Origin: Terfezia claveryi
Lineage: Eukaryota; Ascomycota; Pezizomycetes; Pezizales; Pezizaceae
Length of the DNA: 64,000 nucleotides
Direction: 5' to 3'
NCBI GenBank assembly: GCA_015179025.1
Contig: WHUX01000030.1
Coordinates: 186,001 to 250,000 of the forward strand
Shown: positions 36,931-50,188 of the stretch, piece after piece
Layout: every line of letters begins with the position of its first letter
Numbering within the stretch: position 1 is the stretch's first letter
Made by a program: the position numbers and the translations under genes
Notes under the pieces: model-generated
Told to the model about the DNA's origin: nothing
Databases searched by the model: none
What the model saw: the letters and a program-made list of their open reading frames with translations, nothing else

Positions 36931-38103
36931 TGTTTATTTGTTGCTTTTTTTCGTTGAAATTGGTGAACTTTAGGGCCATGAGGGAAGGGCTCAAGGTGTG
37001 AGGGCTTAGGGTGTGAATCGGGAGAAGCCGGAGATGGGCGGGTGGGGCTGAGGTTAAGCGAGAGGAAAGTGAGGCGAAACCCGATCAATAATAGACGGTC
37101 CTCACCTCGGCTTCACACCACCTGGGCGCCCGGACCACTCCGCTGTGCAATGTTTAGCCTGCAGCATACACACACATATAAGTACATACAACGAATTGTC
37201 TGCGAATGGAAAATGAAGTTTGATTGGTTCGAGCAAATGGCACGGTGGAATAGGTATGGGAATTGGTGTTGGAAATAGGAAATGGGGAAATGGGGAATGT
37301 GTCGCTGGGGAAACTCGAGTTGTTATACATGTGATAGCCATGATGATCATTGAACGGGACTAGTCTTGTGTTGGGGATTTGTTTCATATTCATATGTTTC
37401 TGGATTCGTGCGGGGATTTGGATTTATTTGCAACTTGGCTATACCTTTGCGTTGATACCTTACCTCTCTCTATATCAGTACGGCAGCTGCGGCCAAGCCC
37501 CGTGAGTTTTCCTTTATGTAGGAATGCCTCATACAGTACCACGCTAATGTAGGATCCATGAGCCTCACTATATATTATTTCTGAGCCTCCCCTTGTCAGC
37601 ACATGAAATTTTGAAAGTTCTTGTAGATCTCTACTCGTTTCGTTAGATTCCGAATGTCTTTCCATATTTCTATCTATCATAAAGTAACGTTATGAGACAA
37701 CATAATTAAGAGTTATACAAAAAAAGTGCCTGGTCTGGTGGCCCCATCCCACCCCCCCCCCAAAAAAAAAAAACCCATCTAACAGGTCTATGGTACAGTA
37801 TGTAAGATTTAGCTAGGTATCTAGGTTACTCAAACACACAACCTCACCCAACCAGTACCACCCCCTCCCTTATACTGTAAAGTAACATACCCGTTGCGCC
37901 AACGTTGACTTGCCGGCGCAAAGCTTTGCCTAAGTACCTATGTAACCCCCAGTGCTCAAAGGATGGTGCACATGACAAGTGATGCACTGTGACAGTGCTG
38001 CACTTCGTAGGAACGAACAAACCAACGTGCATACCGAGAGAGGCGGTCACAAGGCCAATGAGGCTCTCGGACTTTACTTTTAGGCAATCACCTCTGGAAT
38101 AGA

Positions 38104-38150
38104 AAGTGTGACCCTACGAGAGGCTTGTGCCAACCAGACTAAGTGTGACC
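38104..38150 (+). repeat. Micro-insertion copy M with perfect 10-bp duplication
   Basis: The core at 38114-38140 (CTACGAGAGG then CTTGTGCCAACCAGACT) lies between identical AAGTGTGACC copies at 38104-38113 and 38141-38150. Confidence 0.82.
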
Positions 38151-39966
38151 TTGAATCAGATGAATCATATTAGACAGCACACTGGCATGGATCGTGATAT
38201 GATCATGCGTGGTAATTAGGTGTAGATTACCGAGAATGTATGTATAGTTTATCTTGATTCTCGACAGCTGAGTGTAATATACAATAAGTACACCTCAATG
38301 AACGTGTGAACACTGGTATATGTTGCACATCATCAGAGCTGCTCTCTGTTCTCAGGGCATCTAGCGTGCATCATCCGACTTTTGAAACCCGCGAGCGCTC
38401 TGTGCATATGCAAGATGTAAGGTACTCAAACCATATGCCACCATCCAGCTTGATACAATATTGCTCCCAGTCCAAACCCCTGCCTGCTACTCCCCCGTGC
38501 CGTTTCCCCCACTTCCCAGCCCATTCCACATTTGGGGTTTTACCATAATTCGTGCATCTCACGGCACGGCCCAGTCCAGTCCTTCCCAGTAGGCTGGTTA
38601 TAAATATGCAGAATTTCCCGAAAGCAGCGTTCGCCTCGTTTTTCCCCACTCCACCCTCATAATACCAGCTCGTCTCATTTAGGCAATCACCTCAGGGTAT
38701 TCAAGCATTGGGCAGTATATCCTCTACCTATTGAGCACCCTCGGCCCCTTAAATTAAACTGTTACCGGAATGTGGTCCTATGCTACCCTGCGGTTCAGGT
38801 CCGGATGCCACGAAATCACATCAATTGTTGCAAGGGGAGATTGATCCTCATGGGTCATCCAGAATAGCCTGCGGCTTCTCTTATTGTAGAATACCTGGTT
38901 TGGGTAGCAGCTTCAGTCTGCCAGTTGTGTTCCCCACAATCAGCCTTAAGGATTAGACTGACGAAGGTTAGACTGAGGCTCGAAATATCAACCGAGGCCG
39001 TGGAAGGAGCTGGGAGGACAAGAATATTCTCCCTTAACTGGTTGATATCGCTCTAGATTCCTAGCACAAGGTCTCAAATGACGGCTTATCCGGCACTCGA
39101 GCTAAACATAAATTCTCTTAAACGGATAAAAGATCAACATGACACGGCAAAAGTCGAACCCCTACCTTTTGGTTAGTTCTGCCAGTCTTTGGCCATCTCG
39201 ATTGATCCGTATTACCATCCGGAAATTGGATCCCCTGGTCTATCATATTTGGACCAACTCATGCCCGAGTCATACTCCCTGACGGTCCTTGTGCCCCGAC
39301 ATCGAGTTGCCAGTGATTGTTAACGTTCCTTTAAGTCGCAGATCCAATTCCTTTTTCAATTTTTTTAAGACAATCGAAGTGCCATCGCAAGGGAAGAAAA
39401 ATCTTACCAGGCAAAGCTTGGAATGGCAATCGCGAAGCGCTGATTTCAGCTGGCCGTTTATATGTCTGTATATCAAACCGCCCTCACCACTCATGTACTG
39501 TAGCTGCATATGTAATATCAACGTCCAATTGCCTTACACATATGTATGTATGCAAGTCGGTTTATATATTTATGTATCCATTTCTCGGTCTTGCTTATGC
39601 TAAAAATAACATTAGTTGGATCTGTGATGACCCCTAACCGTGTTCATGACGACCACCCTCCGTAGTCCCCCAAATAGAGCACTGGGTTTGGAGACTACCA
39701 CGTCCCAAATATCGTCAGACGTATTCTCATACTGAGCGCCTCTCATCAGACCTAGTGCTTTCAACCACTAAATATACGAATACGTAATAATATTCCATTT
39801 AGTAGTCGAGGAACCGTATTTGTATCGCAGCTATTTGTCCCACGTCTGTTGATCGCAGCCAGCGCGAATCGAGATGATGGCCATTATGGCCAGGCCAGTC
39901 ATGCTTTAGTCTCGTGCCTGCCTCTATGGCGTACCGGTACCCACAGAAATATCGCGTTCATCCAGA

Positions 39967-40003
39967 ACCTCAAGTAGTCTGGTTGCACAACCCCTCATAG
40001 GAG
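39967..40003 (-). repeat. Micro-insertion copy F (double-hairpin form)
   Basis: The core from 39975 reads TAGTCTGGTTGCACAACC then CCTCATAGGAG. GGTTG-CA-CAACC is a perfect hairpin and CCT-CAT-AGG a second. A flanking duplication is only weakly visible. Confidence 0.6.
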
Positions 40004-42137
40004 CTAAAGCGCGTTCCCGTGACGCTAGAAAGGAAAAATTCTTCTGAGTTAGCTAGGGGAATTGAGGGAGTGAAATGACCGGGCCGATTCATTGCCTCCG
40101 GCGTAGAGGGAAAAGACTTTGGTAAGTTTGGGGTGAAGCCGATGGTCCTTTAAGCTCGGTTGCAAGTTCATATGAAAATGTTTCTCCGCGGAGAAGAGGG
40201 ACTAAGTGAAACCCCACGTGAGGCCCCAGGGCCCTGGCCCAAAATAGCTACTTGTGGGTGATATTGGCATCCCCTAAACCTGTGGATGAGGTTGGGAGAT
40301 AAGAGTGTGGCACAGGATGTCTCGGAAGTCCTGCTGGTATTTCCATTGGAATTCCGATGCTGCAGCTCAAAAATGCTCAATCCATCCGGGAGGTGGTGTC
40401 TCTAGCCGACTCGATCCCGATTGTGTGTACAGTACACTTCCGAGTCCGAATTTCGATGTGGGCAACTCTCTAGCGTAACGATTTCGAAATTAGAATCTAC
40501 AATGAGAGCAACGTAACATACTCAAGTGTATTCCATACTTCATAGGGGCCTCGTGACATATTGAAATTGTAGCAGTCTGCTTCTGGATATATCATAGGAA
40601 TTTAGGGTTATTTCTCTCGTCACCCTGCACCTCCCATCACACAGTAGCGTCACTGCAAACCCATGTTGTAACGTCAGAGAGATCATGGTGGCCTTCTATG
40701 CTCGCCGCTTTTTTTGTGTATTTGTGAGTGTCGGCTCGGTAAGGGAGAAAAATCTCATCATGCTTGATCGGACCTAGGTAAGGAAGTTGGTGCCAGCTTT
40801 GATATCCGACAACCCATCCCGCCCCATTGTTCCAGGCGGCAGATGAAGCACGAAATCCGCACAGTGTCACCTACCAATATATACAACTATCGTACTCAGT
40901 GCTCAGTTCATGCACATGTATTAAATCCGCAGTATTAGGTGCCATGGCTGTCGTGATCGGAAAATAGTAACTGCATCGCGAGAATGTGAGAAGCTCCCAA
41001 AAAACCGTATATCTTTTTCAATAACACCCCAAAGCTGTACTTTATAATATCATTTGCGTGAACTGAGTGTGCGGGAAGTGGGGAAATCACAGAGGTTGAA
41101 TAAAATGTACCGTATTTTCATGCCCCTCATTTGCATCGCGAGTGATGTCTTGCAGTCCGACTAACGATAAGAGCCGAGGTACCCAATTTGCCCATGTTGG
41201 TCAGTATTCACCAATAATACGTACAGGAGCAAAACAAGAGACGTGGCTTTCTTCTTTGTATCTTCAGCTCAGGGTCCTAATGGCCTGAAGTATTTCCTTT
41301 TTACGGACGCAAAATCGCTTGCCACTGCTACCGTTAAGATACGCAGGTCCGTCATCACTTTTGAAAAATCCAACCATGCGTAATAATAGGGTACGAATCT
41401 TTTTTCTTATGGTCGGAGGCGTGGCGATATTCCGACAAAATGCATTGTGATTCAAACAAAGTCTTGGGCTGTTAGTAGTATACCTAGGCCTTCGCCGACC
41501 AAATTGAACCCCACGAAAGCCGTGACATCACCCTGTTCCTTGCTGACTGGGACAAGCTCTAAAATGGTTTTCAACAAGGCTAGGACCGAATGACCTTGCA
41601 CAACATTGGAAATCGGCCGAGATCGCACGCTATAGGCTGCTGATAAGCCTTTCTCATCCAAAAGAAGTGCAAGTGTGATGAGGCCGTCGAACTTGCAGTT
41701 GGTGAGTGGCAGGGCTCTTGGTTGGTTCACCAGAGAGTCCCTTTGCCTGAGATTTTAACTTGCCTAGGGGTGCAAGGCATCACTCTTGAGATTCAACCAT
41801 AGGTTCAAAATAACTTTCTCGAATTTCCTTACACCTGCATATTCTCATGCTACAACTGCCTACAGTACACATTGCCGTTATGTACATTTGGAAGGCTGAG
41901 GATGAAATTCTGTGCAGGCAAGCCGCGGACGGACTTTGGGTGAAAAGCCGGAGAGCTTAAGGTCATCAGCATTTCTTATGGCATTATGTTTGGAAGGGGA
42001 CCCTGGTTAGAGGACTGAATGCCTACCACGGTTGATCTGTTGTTGTATTGTTCTGCGCATATAAGATTTAACCACTTTTTTGGAACTGACAGCAGGTATA
42101 ATATTGGTGAACCAGGCTATGAGACTCCCGTGTTAGA

Positions 42138-42171
42138 GGGCGAGGGGAGTGCAACCAGACTAGGGTGAGTG
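42138..42171 (+). repeat. Micro-insertion copy N
   Basis: The core GAGTGCAACCAGACTA (42147-42162) is flanked by GGGCGAGGG (42138-42146) and GGGTGAGTG (42163-42171), with 7 of 9 identical. Confidence 0.6.
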
Positions 42172-43842
42172 AGAATAAGAGCGATAAGAGAGAAAGCAAA
42201 TTGTTGTAGCTATGGAGCGGTATCCGAGTCTTGAAAGTTAAAAGAGCACTGAATACCCGACGTAAGACACGGCCACGCCACCTGCGAACAAACTCTGACT
42301 CGGATGATGAGGAATGAGAGCAGGTTTGGGACGCTGCTTATAAGTAAGATATACGACATATATACGAGGTTAATTAAGTAGAAGCTCCGGAGCTTACATG
42401 AGGCAATATCGACGAAGATGCATAGAGAGTTTGCCAAGAAATACCGAAACGGTGTGCATTTATTCCACTGTTTTTGTCCTATGAAGGCTTGGATGCATGT
42501 GTCTCAGGCGGTTCTTATCTCTATGATACCTACTTATGCTATCTATGGCTGTACGTAGGGGTGTACGTATGTAGTTTGGTTACGGGTGTATGAGCCTTCG
42601 AACTCCCTAAAAATCCCCTATCATTTCCACGGGGGCTTAGGTATTATTACCGGGTGTGCTGCCAACACCAGCCTAAACCAACCAGACTTCCTTCAGAAGC
42701 GGCAGTAGCAGACAAAGTAGGGGTACCGGTCGCCGTCACCTGCTGTGGCCTTTTACCGGTCCCGGTCCTTATGCCCAGTTGCAGATCCATCGATAAGGTT
42801 GCCCTCAATTACCCAGTTTGGTTGTGAACGTTCTAATTCCCATGCCCAACAGTTTTATATCCCAGTAACGGGAATTGGGACATGCCGTACCTACATCCCT
42901 ATGGAAGAAGGACTTCACGAGAAGGCTGCGAAGCCAGAAAGCCATGGGAGAAGGGGTCTGGAAAGAGTCATATACTTTATATCAAGTAGGATCCGGCTGT
43001 ATTCTACGGTATTCTACTCTACTTGTAGGCTGTATTCATGGCTTCGGCGAGTAGTCTGGAGATATAAGTTGATGGCCACATGTTATCAAAGCCAAGACCA
43101 TCTCTTCATAGAGCCTCGACATATGTAACTCCATCGCAATCCTGCCTCGCCATCACTGACCTAAAAGAAAAAAAAAATCGCTCGTAATCCTCAGTGAAGA
43201 GGAAATGCCCGCTACTGTACCGAGCTCACTGCTTCTTCCTTATTCTCATTTCCGGATCCCTACTTACTTGCAGCTTGGTTCCTTCCCTGCACTGCCGCTG
43301 CTGCTGCTACGCCCCTGCGAAAATATTCTGGTGCATTGCTGCTCCGTGTGGGTTTGTAGCCAACCACTGCCAGTTGTCAGTCAATCAGTTACGTCGCTGC
43401 TTGCTCTCTCGCTGCCTTAACGCGGCCTAGCAAAACGAAACGGACTCACCCCCAATATACCCCGGTACCCCGGCTAAGGCCGACAGAACATTGCTTATTC
43501 CCCTGTTGTTCCCCTGTTGTTGTTTCATTGGCCCACAGTGTGGCCCTTGCAAAAGCTGTCTGCCCACACACCGAACGTTACCCATACTTCGAGCCCTTAC
43601 ATTGCAGCTTGGCTAATCCGTACTTAGTCCCCCCCCCGTTGCCCTACTTAGGGAAGCTAATCCCCCCCAGCTCCGGACTTTCCTTCCTGCCATAAGTATC
43701 GCCAGACAGAAACCACTTACACTCCTCTCGGCTTAACCAACCTTCCACCTCGAGCTTCCTTCCGTCTGTCAAATACACCCCACCGTCCTCTCATGCTCAG
43801 AGCATCGGAACGAACACTCCATACAGCCAAAGCCTATACACA

Positions 43843-45057
43843 ATGTTTATGCCAGTAAGGACTACCGACCGGGCCTCTGCCCAAGAGCATGTCCTTAGTA
43901 CTCATCATGTTGAGTTCCTGCCCTTTGAGAAGCGGGAGAGCAACAAACGAAGGTCACGTGAACAACACAAAGGGATTCCTCCTGCAGTTGCCGCTTTACT
44001 GGCTGTTACAGCTATCCCAGTTACGGCGAAGAAGCCTCAGCGTGGTGGGAGGACGAGAAAGGCCCCTATGGATTTTTATGTGGATCAAACACCTCCAGAT
44101 CCCAACCCTTCAGTCTCCGATAACCTGTTCATTGTGGACGAGAGTGTGGATGATTCTTCTTTGATTTTTGGCTCATTGATCGACAATGAGCCGCCTTCTT
44201 TCTCCAGATGCTCATCGAGCGCAGCTTTATCAATACTACTCAGTCCGCCCGATGATTTTGATGATAAAGATTCCTGTTCTCTTTCAGTGAATTCCTCTTC
44301 TTCAGAATCAGTCCCTTCTTTGGAAGATGATACGGCTTCTATATTTTCATGGACTGGACCAAGCACCCCAACTGTACGGGACAGGAGATTGCGTGTAGTC
44401 TCTCCTCCCCCGGAAGATTGTGCACTGGATCATCCACTACTATTTGCTAAGGAAAAGGTAGCGGAATTGCCATTACTTCAATCCGAAATCCCCAGCGAAC
44501 CAACAGTACAAGGGTTTCGCCATCTTTTCTCATTTAAGTCAAATCTCACAGCGTCTATTCGAGTATTGAAGAGTGCGGCAAAGAGCTTCTCGTCATTTTC
44601 CGCACCTCTCACACAGCCCGACGATTTGCTCACTAGGAGTATCTTCTCAAACACACCCCGCTACGCGGACGAGAAACGGCCTCGACCAAGTAAGGAAGTT
44701 CCAACTCCTGCGATGAGAAGGTACCTCAACCCGAATACTTCTTTTGGTCAAGAAAATCATTGTACGGGCGCTATTCAAATGCAAACCTACAATCGGGTTC
44801 GACGGCCACCGCGACAAAGAACCAGACCTGTGCCAATTCCCCGGACAGATGAGGGTGATACGCCACGGCCGAGAGAGCCAAGAGAAAACAGCGACTTCTT
44901 ACGGGTTATCGTTTTGGAAATGAATATGCGTAGGGGAGGAAAATTGAGTGATTCTGCTCAAGGAAAGGCGCGTTTAGTGCTTCCTCCTAGGCAAGTTCCC
45001 AAGAATACAAGGGCCGTTGGAGACCTGTCCAGACGATGGGAGGTTTTGGCCGCTTAG
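43843..45057 (+). CDS. Fungal protein of unknown function, 404 residues
   Basis: An intronless gene with a CT-rich leader and a good start context. I do not recognise a domain. Residues about 100-170 are Ser/Asp-rich and look disordered. The most ordered-looking, probably conserved, part is the C-terminus: RENSDFLRVIVLEMNMRRGG, then GKARLVLPPRQVP and RRWEVLA at the very end. A short helix HLFSFKSNLTASIRVLKSAA at about 225-245 is basic and amphipathic. No signal peptide or clear membrane segment, although PAVAALLAVTAIPVTA at 46-61 is hydrophobic. Codon use and length support a real gene. Confidence 0.75.
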   Translation: MFMPVRTTDRASAQEHVLSTHHVEFLPFEKRESNKRRSREQHKGIPPAVAALLAVTAIPVTAKKPQRGGRTRKAPMDFYVDQTPPDPNPSVSDNLFIVDESVDDSSLIFGSLIDNEPPSFSRCSSSAALSILLSPPDDFDDKDSCSLSVNSSSSESVPSLEDDTASIFSWTGPSTPTVRDRRLRVVSPPPEDCALDHPLLFAKEKVAELPLLQSEIPSEPTVQGFRHLFSFKSNLTASIRVLKSAAKSFSSFSAPLTQPDDLLTRSIFSNTPRYADEKRPRPSKEVPTPAMRRYLNPNTSFGQENHCTGAIQMQTYNRVRRPPRQRTRPVPIPRTDEGDTPRPREPRENSDFLRVIVLEMNMRRGGKLSDSAQGKARLVLPPRQVPKNTRAVGDLSRRWEVLAA

Positions 45058-48000
45058 TTACTTTGACCATTATTGTCTCATAAATTACAGGGTATATTCA
45101 TGTCTCCGTGGGTGATCGGGATTTTCGTTCCCTACGATTTGTTTCTTTGTTTCACTATTCTTTGTTCTGTATGTGAAAAAAAACGCAATTGAGTCTTGCG
45201 TTTAGAGCCCTATTGCGCTAGAGGAGGTCTTTTTTTTTTTTTTCAAGGGCCTGCATTTCTAGTATTTTCTGCTCAAACGCCCTTTTGGTTCTTTTCTACG
45301 GGACAGTATTGGCGTCTATTCTTACACTTGCTTTTCTACAACTATACTCCATTTGATACTTCCTGCGTGTTTCCATCTCTTTTTTTTGGGGGGGGTTTTC
45401 CAACTCCGGTGGATCTGACGTCATCAGCCGTTTTCATTTGTTTTGGGTATTTTGTTCTGGATATGGGAACTTGGACCCTGAATTTGGCGGGGCGCATAAG
45501 GGACGCATTGGCATAAAGGCAGGTTTGAAAGACGGGGCATTTTTTGATTGCTTCTTTGCTATTCCTCCTTATTTTTCTCAGCGGATAGGTTCTTCATTAG
45601 GCTTTAATCTCGCCGAACTGTCCGTGGTAACACTGCATTACGCAGGGCAGCTTGGACCTGGGTCAGGGCCTTCGAGGAGTGACACATGGGGCTAGAGGAG
45701 CAGGGGGAGCTTTCACGGGCGAGGCCGGCGGGAAATAACGTTATATTTATGCTAATCATATAATTATCTATATATGATACTGCTACTATATGGAGATTTG
45801 TTTCTGATATTCATTGGTTTGATTGGTCCTTTTGGTATTTGTTTGATGCTCATTGCCAGGGGTCCGGGAAGGTTTTTTTTTGCTGTTATATTAAGTACGA
45901 CTTGTAATTTATGAGATATGAAGGATGGTTCGCATCCCATCACCTTTAAATGACTAGTTCTTTGTCTTGAAGCAATCTATGGAATATGCACAATATATAT
46001 TGACTGACACGACATAGCTGGTTCCGAGCCTGACAAGGGGTGATGTTTCTGTAGGATAGGGTCCCGCTGGACCGGGGGAGAGGTAATTGTGTCCCTACCT
46101 CGGCAGGACACGACCGTACTATGAGAACCCTCGACCTCACTCCCTCCCCAATGCTTGGTAGCCCAGACCCTAGCTAAGGGTTGCAGACGCCCTGCCCACT
46201 TTCCTCCCTCCTTCACTTTCCTCATGTACCCCAGGATCCTGAATTTGATTCACCTACATCTGCCCCACCAACCCAGACCATCTAAGGCTGCCTGAGGGGC
46301 ATGCAGATCCTATCCGTGAAAGTTCTCTCGTACTTCACAAAATCTTCAACACGACGGCGGCGGGGGGGTGTGCGGGCCAGTTTCCAATCTGGCGGGACTG
46401 CGCAGGCCTGTCTGCACAATTTTGAGGCGAATGACCGACATGGTCCTCTACTTACTCGGTGATATTACTAACATAACCCACAAGCCTTGAGTATCCATGA
46501 CCATGACCATGATGTGAGTATGAGGTAAGGGTGTAGGGGTAGGGGTGGGGTGGAATTTTGTTTTACCAAGAAGTATATATATAGGCTGGTGGATTGAATG
46601 CGCGTGTGAAAATTTCTTTTTTGTCTCTCTTTCGTTTCTTCTTTCTCTTCCTTGAGCTTTGCTGTTGCCTGCCATGGATGGATATGGTAGTTTGTACACA
46701 AAGTGCTGGGGCTGGATTGGGCACACGCGAGCATCCGGAGAGACATAATATCTGGCATGGCATGATGTTTATGCATCTGCGTATTTGGAGAGGTTTGATG
46801 AGGATGGGATGGGGCAGCTGGTGAAAGGGGCAACGTTGATGATTGGCACCAGGTATGTCACTTGTATGATGAAATTATATGCATCATCTTGGAGAATATC
46901 TCCGTTACATCGCCATAAACAACATCAGCCATACACCAATACGACCTCCTCCTGATGGTGCCTTAATGTGTACATATACGTGCCGCTGATGCCTCGTGGC
47001 GCTGGAACCCCATCATCTTTCTCATCGATATCCTGCTTGGTACATACATGCATCAAGCTGACGGCAAATGTATGGAAGAGTCGAGTCCTCAATGACGCCA
47101 ATAGACACGTCGAGCTCGTGGTACCAGTATACTTTCATCTAAATGTACATATTTCAAAGTACCCCGGAAAATTGCGGGGTACAGCTATCAAACCCTGCAC
47201 ACCCTTGCAGGCATCTTGTGCCCTGCATGACCCCACTTGCATGTGCCTCTCATGTGGGCCACTCCTACAAAGGTTTGGTTCTGTCTTGCACCCACGTATT
47301 CAGGTTCTTCTATTAATTTTCTTTTGGGAGGTGGGGTGGGGAAAAGAAATGCCATGCTGTTTGCTCAAGTGATCAGCGTAGGGCGTGGCATGAATTATGG
47401 GTGGGTATCAAATTGCGTGTTTACACATCCCTTTCCTAAAGCCCAAAGTGCTGATGTCTGGTAGGACGGAGTACTGTCAGCCGGTGGGTTCTCATGCCTA
47501 GCACACAGTTAGCTGTGCAATGGGTACGAAAACGGGGATGTTTATGTATATTTCTGTTGAGAGAGAGATAACATATATGAAGAAACAATTCATATTTGGA
47601 TTGATAAGAGAAGAAATTATGCAACCCTATTGGGGAAAGGCAAGGTTGCAAATTCTAAAACGAAACAAATACGGAGGACTCAGGTGGAGGTGTGAGTAAT
47701 TTGCATGAATATCAGCTCAGGGGGATTTCCAATGAAGCTGCATATATTACTATTGAGACCGCCTGTAATATAAAACTGCCAGGGAAGCGGTATATTGCGA
47801 CGCAGCAAAAGTAGGAGTGACCTTGAGCCGGCCTTGCATTGCGGGGATTTTCAAATGACCGGAGATATTTTCTTATTGTGAGGGAATACTCTAGATATCT
47901 AGGATGTTTGAGCCCGTTACATGGGGTTTTGCGTGGAAAAGTTTTTGATAGGGGGGTTCAGTTTAGCGGAACTGTATCTACCAAATTAATATTGCTGATA

Positions 48001-49568
48001 TCACTTGTCGCCGTCGTCGTAGTTCGTAATGAGGTGAGCAAAAAGTGTAGTTATCTCGAAGCCGTCGGCGATATGGTAATATGGAGAAGATAAAGTAGAA
48101 GGAAGGAGGAGGGGAGAGGAGGAGGATTTACGTTAAGGACTCCGTGACGCAGGCAATTCGCGGTTATTGTTGGGTTTTCTGCACCTCATACCTCTGCATG
48201 CTTTTGGGGATCACGCAAGCCTGCTCCTGTGCCTATGCATGTGGTATTTCGTGCTCATAATAACGCTCTACTTTACTTTTCTGCCCCTGAGGAGGTTCCT
48301 GAATTCTTTTGGCATTGAGGGCTTTATATCGATGTCGGGTACTGTACGGAGCTCTGGTTGTGCTTATGTTGGTGCCAATCAAGGCTCCAGACTGGAGGAG
48401 TATCGGATTCGGGGTCATAGTCCATGGCCACATGTAACATGTACACTGGCAACAATAACATGCAAAGTCGACCAAATGTACTTGCGATAGTGGCGAGATA
48501 GGTGGCGAGTCGTTAGTGAAGCGCAGCTCCGCATTGTTGGTGTATGCTATTGTTGATGGTTCAGTTCTTAGTGATTTCCTGAAACGGCGATGCTAGGGTC
48601 TTTGGCTACTTAGTCTGGTTGGCACTTGGCTACCTCATTGGGTAATGTCGCAAAAAGCCAAAAGCCAAGCGTCGACACCGCAAGCTCAACACACACAAAA
48701 TTTGCAGAACATTCAGCATCACGGAACATCCTCAGAAACTTATGTAGATTAAGAGTCATATGCATAATTATACACATATGACCCGCATTTCAAGGCACAA
48801 TTTTGGACATAGCCAATACCAGTAGAACACCATAATGACCTTTGATCAACTTAATAGACCAAGATTGGGAGGAGCGAGGGGCATGACAGGCAACAGGCGG
48901 GAGCTGAGCATATCCATTCGGACCGTCTTTTCTCCCGGACTACAGAACCCTGGAACTTGTCCCAGCCTCACAGATACATCGGTTCGGTGCCTACCAGCCA
49001 TACATCTCTCGTGTTTATGTTCTGGGCCGCTCGCGGGCAATTTATATAATTACTATATTTAGTATATAACGTACTTGAATTAATACAAATATACCTAACT
49101 AGAGCTATATTAAATACATACAAGTAGGCTATTAATTGTCCTCCGGGTCGATGGAGTCATCCTCCACATAATTAAGCTATTATCCAGTAGTCCAATTTGT
49201 GTCCGTTCAGCTAGAGCTGAGAGTTTACTGCAGTCATTGTGAACACTTTGATATGAAAAAAGAAGGGGCATTTCAACTCATAATAAAGCATCAGCAGCGC
49301 GACTTTTCGTAAATACTGTACATGAGACAGAAACCCGAGTTGCTGTAGATGCCTGCCGGGAAGCATTAGCTAAAGTGATTATGGACTGTCGAGTAGCTAG
49401 AGTACTCAGCGAGCCCCTGGACTTGAGGTGTGCGAGGTTTTCCATATTTAATTTTAATACTCCAAGCTCATAATAAATGCTCAACATCTCCCTTACCTAA
49501 AGCCTCCACCATTATCTGACTATAAACTTTCAGATGGCCTATAAAGCTGAATCCATAATGTCATTACA
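45058..49568. other. 4.5-kb gene-poor region before the Plavaka element
   Basis: No supported gene. 45220-45245 is a T-run. 47160-47183 is a hairpin (GTACCCCG, loop, CGGGGTAC). Micro-insertion copy G lies at 48602-48633. Small ORFs lack domains. Confidence 0.5.
48602..48633 (-). repeat. Micro-insertion copy G
   Basis: The core TTAGTCTGGTTGGCAC (48610-48625) lies between identical TTGGCTAC copies at 48602-48609 and 48626-48633. Confidence 0.75.
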
Positions 49569-49729
49569 GCACCTCTAGCATGCAGCTTGAACATTACTTA
49601 AGAATGGGGCAATTTCAAAATGCCCCTATTCCTAAGTAATGTACACGGCAGGGCAATCCCACCCGCGCTAAAATAACTTCTTGGCACACATTATGTCTTC
49701 AGGCTGGGTGGTGAAGACTGTCGTGCACT
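49569..49729 (+). repeat. Left terminal inverted repeat with internal hairpin
   Basis: This matches the reverse complement of 55224-55372. It contains its own palindrome at 49591-49642, where ACATTACTTAAGAATGGGGCA pairs almost perfectly with TGCCCCTATTCCTAAGTAATGT. Relative to the right end it has a 15-bp extra segment (CTGGGTGGTGAAGAC) near 49703-49717. Confidence 0.88.
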
Positions 49730-49789
49730 GCGTATTATACGAAAAAGTGGCTTGCCAAGATATCCGTATTATACGGCGTATAAAGCTAA

Positions 49790-50115
49790 CTTTGAATACC
49801 CCTATTATATATATAAGAAACTCATTTACTTGAGTCTTATAAATAAGCATATATGCGAGAAACTCATACATTGGCAGTTTATATATTATATATGTAAGAA
49901 ACTCATGTATTCACAGCTTATATATATATACTTATGTATGGAATTCTTACTTTCGTAGTCTCTAGATATGCATGGAATTCATGCTTTTGAGTCTTATATA
50001 TATAAGCTATGAATGTATAAGTTTTTTACATATATATATATATATAAGCTTCGAGTATATGAGTTTCTTAGATATATATATATAGGCTATAAAGGTATAA
50101 CTTCCTACAATACAT
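49790..50115 (+). repeat. Subterminal AT-rich repeats of the Plavaka element
   Basis: Many short copies of AAGAAACTCAT (and its inverse ATGAGTTTCTT) alternate with TATATATATAAGC tracts. Clusters of short subterminal repeats are the usual transposase-binding region in CACTA-type elements; binding here is inferred. Confidence 0.65.
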
Positions 50116-50188
50116 ATTACAAAGTATGAACTCCGCACATATCTTAGTACCATAACTACGATTTCCCAATATGACTATTACCAAGTCA

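Larger units (their letters stand above)
35924..43842. other. 8-kb gene-poor region
   Basis: No gene I can support. 35990-36760 is T-rich (ASE1 3' UTR and beyond). The region contains a GTCTGC microsatellite, three micro-insertions (38104, 39967, 42138) and several small ORFs, such as 92 codons on the minus strand at 41452-41730, without domains. 43140-43840 becomes CT-rich and is probably the promoter and leader of the next gene. Confidence 0.5.

Noticed and set aside
36752..36994. Minus-strand ORF with an Asp-Ala run
   Set aside because: The run is translation of the GTCTGC microsatellite; no other coding evidence.
41264..41730. Two minus-strand ORFs of 63 and 92 codons as gene remnants
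   Set aside because: Composition is protein-like in part, but there is no recognisable motif, splice pattern or link between them.
42660..42700. AAACCAACCAGACTTCC as another micro-insertion
   Set aside because: The last base of the constant end differs and no flanking repeat is present.
43040..43060. GAGTAGTCTGGAGATATAAG as another micro-insertion
   Set aside because: Only eight bases match the core, and flanks are unrelated.
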